Shown: piece by piece, positions 60,883 to 64,000 of the stretch
Numbering within the stretch: the first letter of the stretch is position 1
Layout: each line of letters opens with the position of its first letter
Assembly: GCA_964643295.1 (NCBI GenBank)
Contig: CAZXSN010000005.1
Span: 29,290-93,289, forward strand
Source: Merdiplasma sp964643295
Lineage (GTDB): Bacteria > Bacillota > Clostridia > Lachnospirales > Lachnospiraceae
Direction of reading: 5' to 3'
DNA: 64,000 nucleotides
Program-made: the position numbers and the translations under genes
The notes under the pieces: model-generated
What the model was told of the DNA's origin: nothing
Seen by the model: the letters and a program-made list of their open reading frames with translations, nothing else
The model's database searches: none

Positions 60883-62418
60883 TCACGCGTCGGCACGGAT
60901 GATGTAGCTCATGATCTTTTCCTGCGTGGCATCCTTCGCGTCCAACTCCCCGCAAAGCTCTCCCTCATTCATGATGTAAATGCGGTCGCACATGCCGATC
61001 AGCTCCTGCATTTCCGATGAGATCATAATGACTGATTTTCCTTCTGCTACCATCTCATTGACCAGGCAGTAGATATCATATTTTGCGCCGACATCGATGC
61101 CGCGCGTCGGCTCGTCTAAGATCAGCACATCCGGCTCCGTGAACATCCATTTCCCGAGCAGCGCTTTCTGCTGATTGCCGCCGGAAAGGTTGCCCACCTT
61201 CTGTTCCACGGAAGGAGTCTTCGTCCCCATGGCTTTTGTCATTTCCTCCGCCGCGTTTTTCTCGGAGGTTCCGTCAATGACACCCTTCGAGCAGACTTTA
61301 TCCAGTCTGGCCAGCGTGGTGTTGAAGCGAATGGATTCCCCCAAAATCAGTCCGTTCGTCTTGCGGTCCTCGGTCACGTAGGCAATCTTGTGCCGGATCG
61401 CCTGCTCGCAGCTCTTTAAGTCGACTTTCTGTCCATTCAGATACAGTTCTCCGCTGATACCGGTCCCGTAGCTTTTTCCAAAGATCGACATCGCAAGCTC
61501 CGTGCGTCCCGCGCCCTGCAGGCCGGAGAAACCGACAACCTCGCCCTTGTGCACCTTAAAGGAGATGTCCTTGTCCACCACCTTTTCATGATAGAGCGGA
61601 TGATGCACCGTCCAGCCCTTGATCTCCAGGCTGACTTCCGGGAGAATCTTGTGATCTCTCTTCGGATAGCGGTCTTCCATCGGACGTCCAACCATACCCT
61701 TGATGATGCGGTCCTCGCTGAATTCATCCACACCCTTGGTCAGTGTTTCTATCGTGGAACCATCGCGGATGATGGTGGCCTTATCCGCGCAGTAAATAAT
61801 CTCATTTAATTTGTGGGTGATAATGATGGAAGTTAAGCCGTTCTTCTTAAATTCTATCAGAAGATCGAGCAGCATCTTTGCGTCTTCGTCATTCAGCGAG
61901 GAAGTAGGCTCATCCAGGATCAGCAGCTTCACGTTCTTGGAGAATGCCTTGGCGATCTCCACCAGCTGCTGCTTGCCGGTACCGATATCCTTGATCAGCG
62001 TCTGCGCGGATTCGTTTAAACCGACCTGCCGCATATGCTTCTCCGCCTCATGGTAGGTCATATCCCAGTCGATACAGCCCATCTTGTTCTTTTTCTCGTT
62101 GCCCAGAAACATGTTTTCGCCGATCGTGAGCAGCGGGATCAGGGCCAGCTCCTGATGGATAATCACGATGCCCTTTGCCTCGCTGTCCTTCAGCGTCTTA
62201 AACTTGCACAGTTCTCCGTTATAATAGATATCGCCCGTATAGCTTCCATAAGGATAGATTCCGGACAGCACATTCATCAGTGTGGATTTTCCGGCGCCGT
62301 TTTCACCGATCAGCGCGTGGATCTCCCCGCGCTCCACGACCAGGTTCACATTGTCCAGCGCTTTCACTCCGGGGAATTCTTTGGTGATCGATTTCATTTC
62401 CAGAATAACATCCGCCAA
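60883..62418 (-). CDS. Sugar ABC transporter duplicated ATPase (GguA/MglA/XylG type)
   Basis: A 511-residue protein with two ATPase halves, as in all CUT2 transporters. Half 1: Walker A GENGAGKSTLMNVLSG, QQLVEIAKAFSKNVKLLILD and Walker B ILDEPTSSLNDEDA. Half 2: GFSGLQGAGRTELAMSIFGK (degenerate P-loop), signature NLSGGNQQKALLGKWMF and LILDEPTRGIDVGAKYDIYC. The start is TTG, chosen since AGGAGG stands five bases before it and the product then starts ADVILEMKSITKEFPGVK as in homologues. The binding-protein gene upstream is separated by a hairpin. Confidence 0.92.
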   Translation of the reverse strand: MADVILEMKSITKEFPGVKALDNVNLVVERGEIHALIGENGAGKSTLMNVLSGIYPYGSYTGDIYYNGELCKFKTLKDSEAKGIVIIHQELALIPLLTIGENMFLGNEKKNKMGCIDWDMTYHEAEKHMRQVGLNESAQTLIKDIGTGKQQLVEIAKAFSKNVKLLILDEPTSSLNDEDAKMLLDLLIEFKKNGLTSIIITHKLNEIIYCADKATIIRDGSTIETLTKGVDEFSEDRIIKGMVGRPMEDRYPKRDHKILPEVSLEIKGWTVHHPLYHEKVVDKDISFKVHKGEVVGFSGLQGAGRTELAMSIFGKSYGTGISGELYLNGQKVDLKSCEQAIRHKIAYVTEDRKTNGLILGESIRFNTTLARLDKVCSKGVIDGTSEKNAAEEMTKAMGTKTPSVEQKVGNLSGGNQQKALLGKWMFTEPDVLILDEPTRGIDVGAKYDIYCLVNEMVAEGKSVIMISSEMQELIGMCDRIYIMNEGELCGELDAKDATQEKIMSYIIRADA

Positions 62419-62464
62419 AAGAACCTCCTCCTTTCCCTCATATCCTGCTGGGCAGGTCAGATTC

Positions 62465-62494
62465 AAAAGAGGGCGGGAAAGCCGCCCCGCCCTC
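62465..62494 (-). terminator. Intra-operon hairpin after the sugar-binding protein gene
   Basis: GAGGGCGGG and CCCGCCCTC form a nine-pair stem with an eight-base loop, followed on the minus strand by TTTTG. It lies between the binding protein and ATPase genes. A partial terminator here would allow more binding protein than transporter, a common arrangement. Confidence 0.75.
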
Positions 62495-62531
62495 CAAAAA
62501 AAGATTTCAGATTTTTGATTTCTTTGCTGTC

Positions 62532-63665
62532 TTACTGAACAGCGGACAGATATCCGTCGTCTCCCATCGTGTACAGTCCGGTGTCAACCAGATCCTGCAG
62601 ATTGTCCTTGGTAATGACCGTCGGAACAAGCAGGAAGGACGGGCAGTTATGGCCTTCGGAAGTACTGTAGGATTCCGTATCATACGCGCAATCGATGCCG
62701 AAGGACGGAATCAGGGACTCATCGACGGTCTCGCCGGCCATCATGGCTTCTGCCAGAGCAATCGTAACAACGGATTCATTGCTCACGTTCTTGTAAACGG
62801 TCATCGTCTGGACACCGTCTACGATGTTCTTTAAGTTTGCTTCGTCGCCGTCCTGACCGGTGATCAGTACGGAGTTGCTTCCCGCATAGTCAGAAGTCAC
62901 AGCCTGCGCAACACCCAGAGCGGTCGAGTCGTTGGAGCATACCCAGACATCCAGCTGCGTTCCGTCCGCATAGTAGGAGGAAAGGATGTTCTGCGCTCTC
63001 TCCAAAGCGGTATCGGTGCTCCACTGAGCAGTCGCCACGCTGTCGAAATCGGTCTGTCCGGACACAACATTCAGGGTGCCCGCGTCGATGTACGGCTTTA
63101 AGGTGTCATACGCGCCATTGAAGAAGTAGCCGGCGTTGTTGTCAGCCGGGTCACCGGCGGTGAACTCCATGTTGTAGACGGTATCGCCCGCATTGTCCAA
63201 ATCCAGCGTGTCAATGACGAACTGGCCCTGCAGGGTGCCGACGGTGTAGTTATCAAAGGATACATAATAGGAAACGGCGTCATTCATGATCAGACGGTCA
63301 TAAGCGATAACCGGTACTCCGGCTTCCGCGGCCTCGTTCATGGCGGTGTTTAACGCCTCGCCGTCGATGGCTGCCACAACCAGAAGATCCACGCCGTCCG
63401 CCAGCATGTTCTGGATGTCGTTCACCTGTCTGCCCACATCATTGTCAGAGAACGTAAGAATCGTCTCAAATCCGGCCGCCTGAAACTGCTCATCCAGGTA
63501 GGCACCGTCACGATTCCAGCGCTCCAGAGACTGAGTCGGCATGGAGATACCGATCTTTCCGCCCGCGCTCTCTGCCTCATCCGCAAAAGCGACGACGGAG
63601 GAACCACCCGCCAGAGATGCAACCATAGCGAGGCTTAAAACAGTGCTCAGTAATTTTCTTTTCAT
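62532..63665 (-). CDS. ChvE-like sugar-binding protein
   Basis: A 377-residue secreted protein: signal peptide MKRKLLSTVLSLAMVASLAG, cleavage probably after VAFA; no lipobox Cys. ISMPTQSLERWNRDGAYLDE, LTFSDNDVGRQVNDIQNMLA, VIAYDRLIMNDAVSYYVSFD and LITGQDGDEANLKNIVDGVQ are typical of ChvE/XylF-type monosaccharide-binding proteins. ChvE binds several aldoses such as glucose, galactose and xylose; the specificity here is not visible. AAAGGGGAA precedes the ATG. First gene of the operon. Upstream (63666-63959) lie two GC hairpins and no convincing plus-strand gene. Confidence 0.92.
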   Translation of the reverse strand: MKRKLLSTVLSLAMVASLAGGSSVVAFADEAESAGGKIGISMPTQSLERWNRDGAYLDEQFQAAGFETILTFSDNDVGRQVNDIQNMLADGVDLLVVAAIDGEALNTAMNEAAEAGVPVIAYDRLIMNDAVSYYVSFDNYTVGTLQGQFVIDTLDLDNAGDTVYNMEFTAGDPADNNAGYFFNGAYDTLKPYIDAGTLNVVSGQTDFDSVATAQWSTDTALERAQNILSSYYADGTQLDVWVCSNDSTALGVAQAVTSDYAGSNSVLITGQDGDEANLKNIVDGVQTMTVYKNVSNESVVTIALAEAMMAGETVDESLIPSFGIDCAYDTESYSTSEGHNCPSFLLVPTVITKDNLQDLVDTGLYTMGDDGYLSAVQ

Positions 63666-63831
63666 GGAAAATTCCCCTTTCTTAATTTGATGTACTAAAG
63701 ATAACACAAATTTGACTGGAAATATTTGTTTCTTTCTGTATATTTTGTGCAGTTTCTCCATTCCTCATGGCAAGGTCTGGACAAATTTGCTGTCGTGAGT
63801 CCCTGTGGACAAAAATTTGCTGCTCTGGGAA

Positions 63832-63862
63832 GCGGGGGAAAACTCCCCCGCTTTCGTTTCTT
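63832..63862 (+). other. GC-rich hairpin (candidate terminator)
   Basis: AAGCGGGGG and CCCCCGCTT form a nine-pair stem, followed on the plus strand by TCGTTTCTT. No plus-strand gene ends here; on the minus strand the following bases are not T-rich. A second hairpin, CCCGGAT with ATCCGGG near 63892-63914, is followed by CCTTTTT on the plus strand. Confidence 0.4.
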
Positions 63863-63959
63863 AATTCACAAACCTTTTCTGATCCGGCCCCGGATCTTTG
63901 AAATCCGGGACCTTTTTAATCAGGTGAGATAACGCTTTCTTATCTGGCAGAAACCTGTT

Positions 63960-64000
63960 TTATTTTTCCACCGTCACAAAGGATTCACTCTCACCGACCG
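63960..64000 (-). CDS. Possible C-terminal end of a gene entering from the right
   Basis: On the minus strand the last bases of the window read VGESESFVTVEK and then TAA. This looks like a normal protein terminus in line with the neighbouring genes, but 13 codons are too few to identify anything or to exclude chance. Confidence 0.3.
   Translation of the reverse strand, partial: VGESESFVTVEK

Noticed and set aside
1..64000. CRISPR arrays, tRNA or rRNA genes, replication origin
   Set aside because: I looked for regularly spaced repeats, tRNA arm patterns and rRNA motifs on both strands and saw none; the only arrays are protein-coding repeats.

Overview
This window is a 64 kb piece of a Firmicutes chromosome, most probably from a Lachnospiraceae-type gut Clostridia. 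The reasons are the roughly mid-50s GC coding style, strong AGGAGG ribosome sites, TTGACA/TATAAT promoters, mecA, DUF951, DUF624 and DUF1858 genes, a type 2 (long) IleS, a sortase B, the order decarboxylase-gmk-holB-ricT-trmN6-rsmI, and a ChvE-type sugar ABC operon. I cannot name the genus. Four runs of N (three of exactly 100, one of 10) show that this is a draft scaffold. At least one of them (inside glgP) is a joining error that can be repaired by reading.

Layout, left to right. 1-11.6 kb (minus strand): surface polysaccharide genes, with a truncated GT2, a two-domain GT2, DUF2304, a DPM1-like GT2 (promoter near 3.63 kb), a GT-C-like membrane protein, an NAD epimerase/dehydratase, an IspD/TarI-like cytidylyltransferase, an ABC export ATPase fused to UDP-galactopyranose mutase, the export permease and a DUF6273 membrane protein. 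11.5-18.2 kb: the conserved housekeeping block rsmI-trmN6-ricT-holB-gmk-decarboxylase. 18.3-20.8 kb: DUF554 and a GH18 cell-wall/spore-type hydrolase. 20.9-23.4 kb: a gene-free structured stretch, then a plus-strand IS1634/IS4-type transposase that is full length but lacks two catalytic Asp residues. 23.6-27.6 kb: a zinc/manganese-type ABC transporter operon with a lipoprotein, direct repeats in its promoter region and a small Cys/His membrane protein upstream.

27.6-30.3 kb: a gene-poor stretch with a flavin-oxidoreductase remnant, then mecA, a DUF1858 protein and a 2[4Fe-4S] ferredoxin. 30.5-43.7 kb: core metabolism and translation, namely glycogen phosphorylase (split by a mis-join), IleS, DUF624, an alpha/beta hydrolase, RsmA, TatD, MetG with a doubled C-terminal tRNA-binding domain, and class II aldolase. 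43.8-49.0 kb: a giant repeat-rich surface protein. 49-51 kb: an AT-rich patch with an sce7725 gene beside a decayed sce7726 remnant. 51.3-56.2 kb: rpsF-ssb-rpsR, DUF951, sirtuin, sortase B and asnS with an attenuator-like hairpin in its leader. 56.6-59.6 kb (plus strand): an ECF sigma factor and a membrane-anchored beta-propeller protein, probably its regulator. 59.7-63.7 kb: a ChvE/GguA/GguB-like sugar ABC operon with a hairpin after the binding-protein gene.

The most unusual items are the Wzt/TagH-like ATPase fused to Glf (it implies a galactofuranose-containing exported glycan), the intact but catalytically degenerate transposase, the tandem tRNA-binding domains of MetG, the three-copy direct repeat upstream of the metal transporter, and the leader terminator of asnS. 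I did not find a clearly new defence or mobile system. All calls come from reading the sequence and from memory of protein families; no database search was possible.
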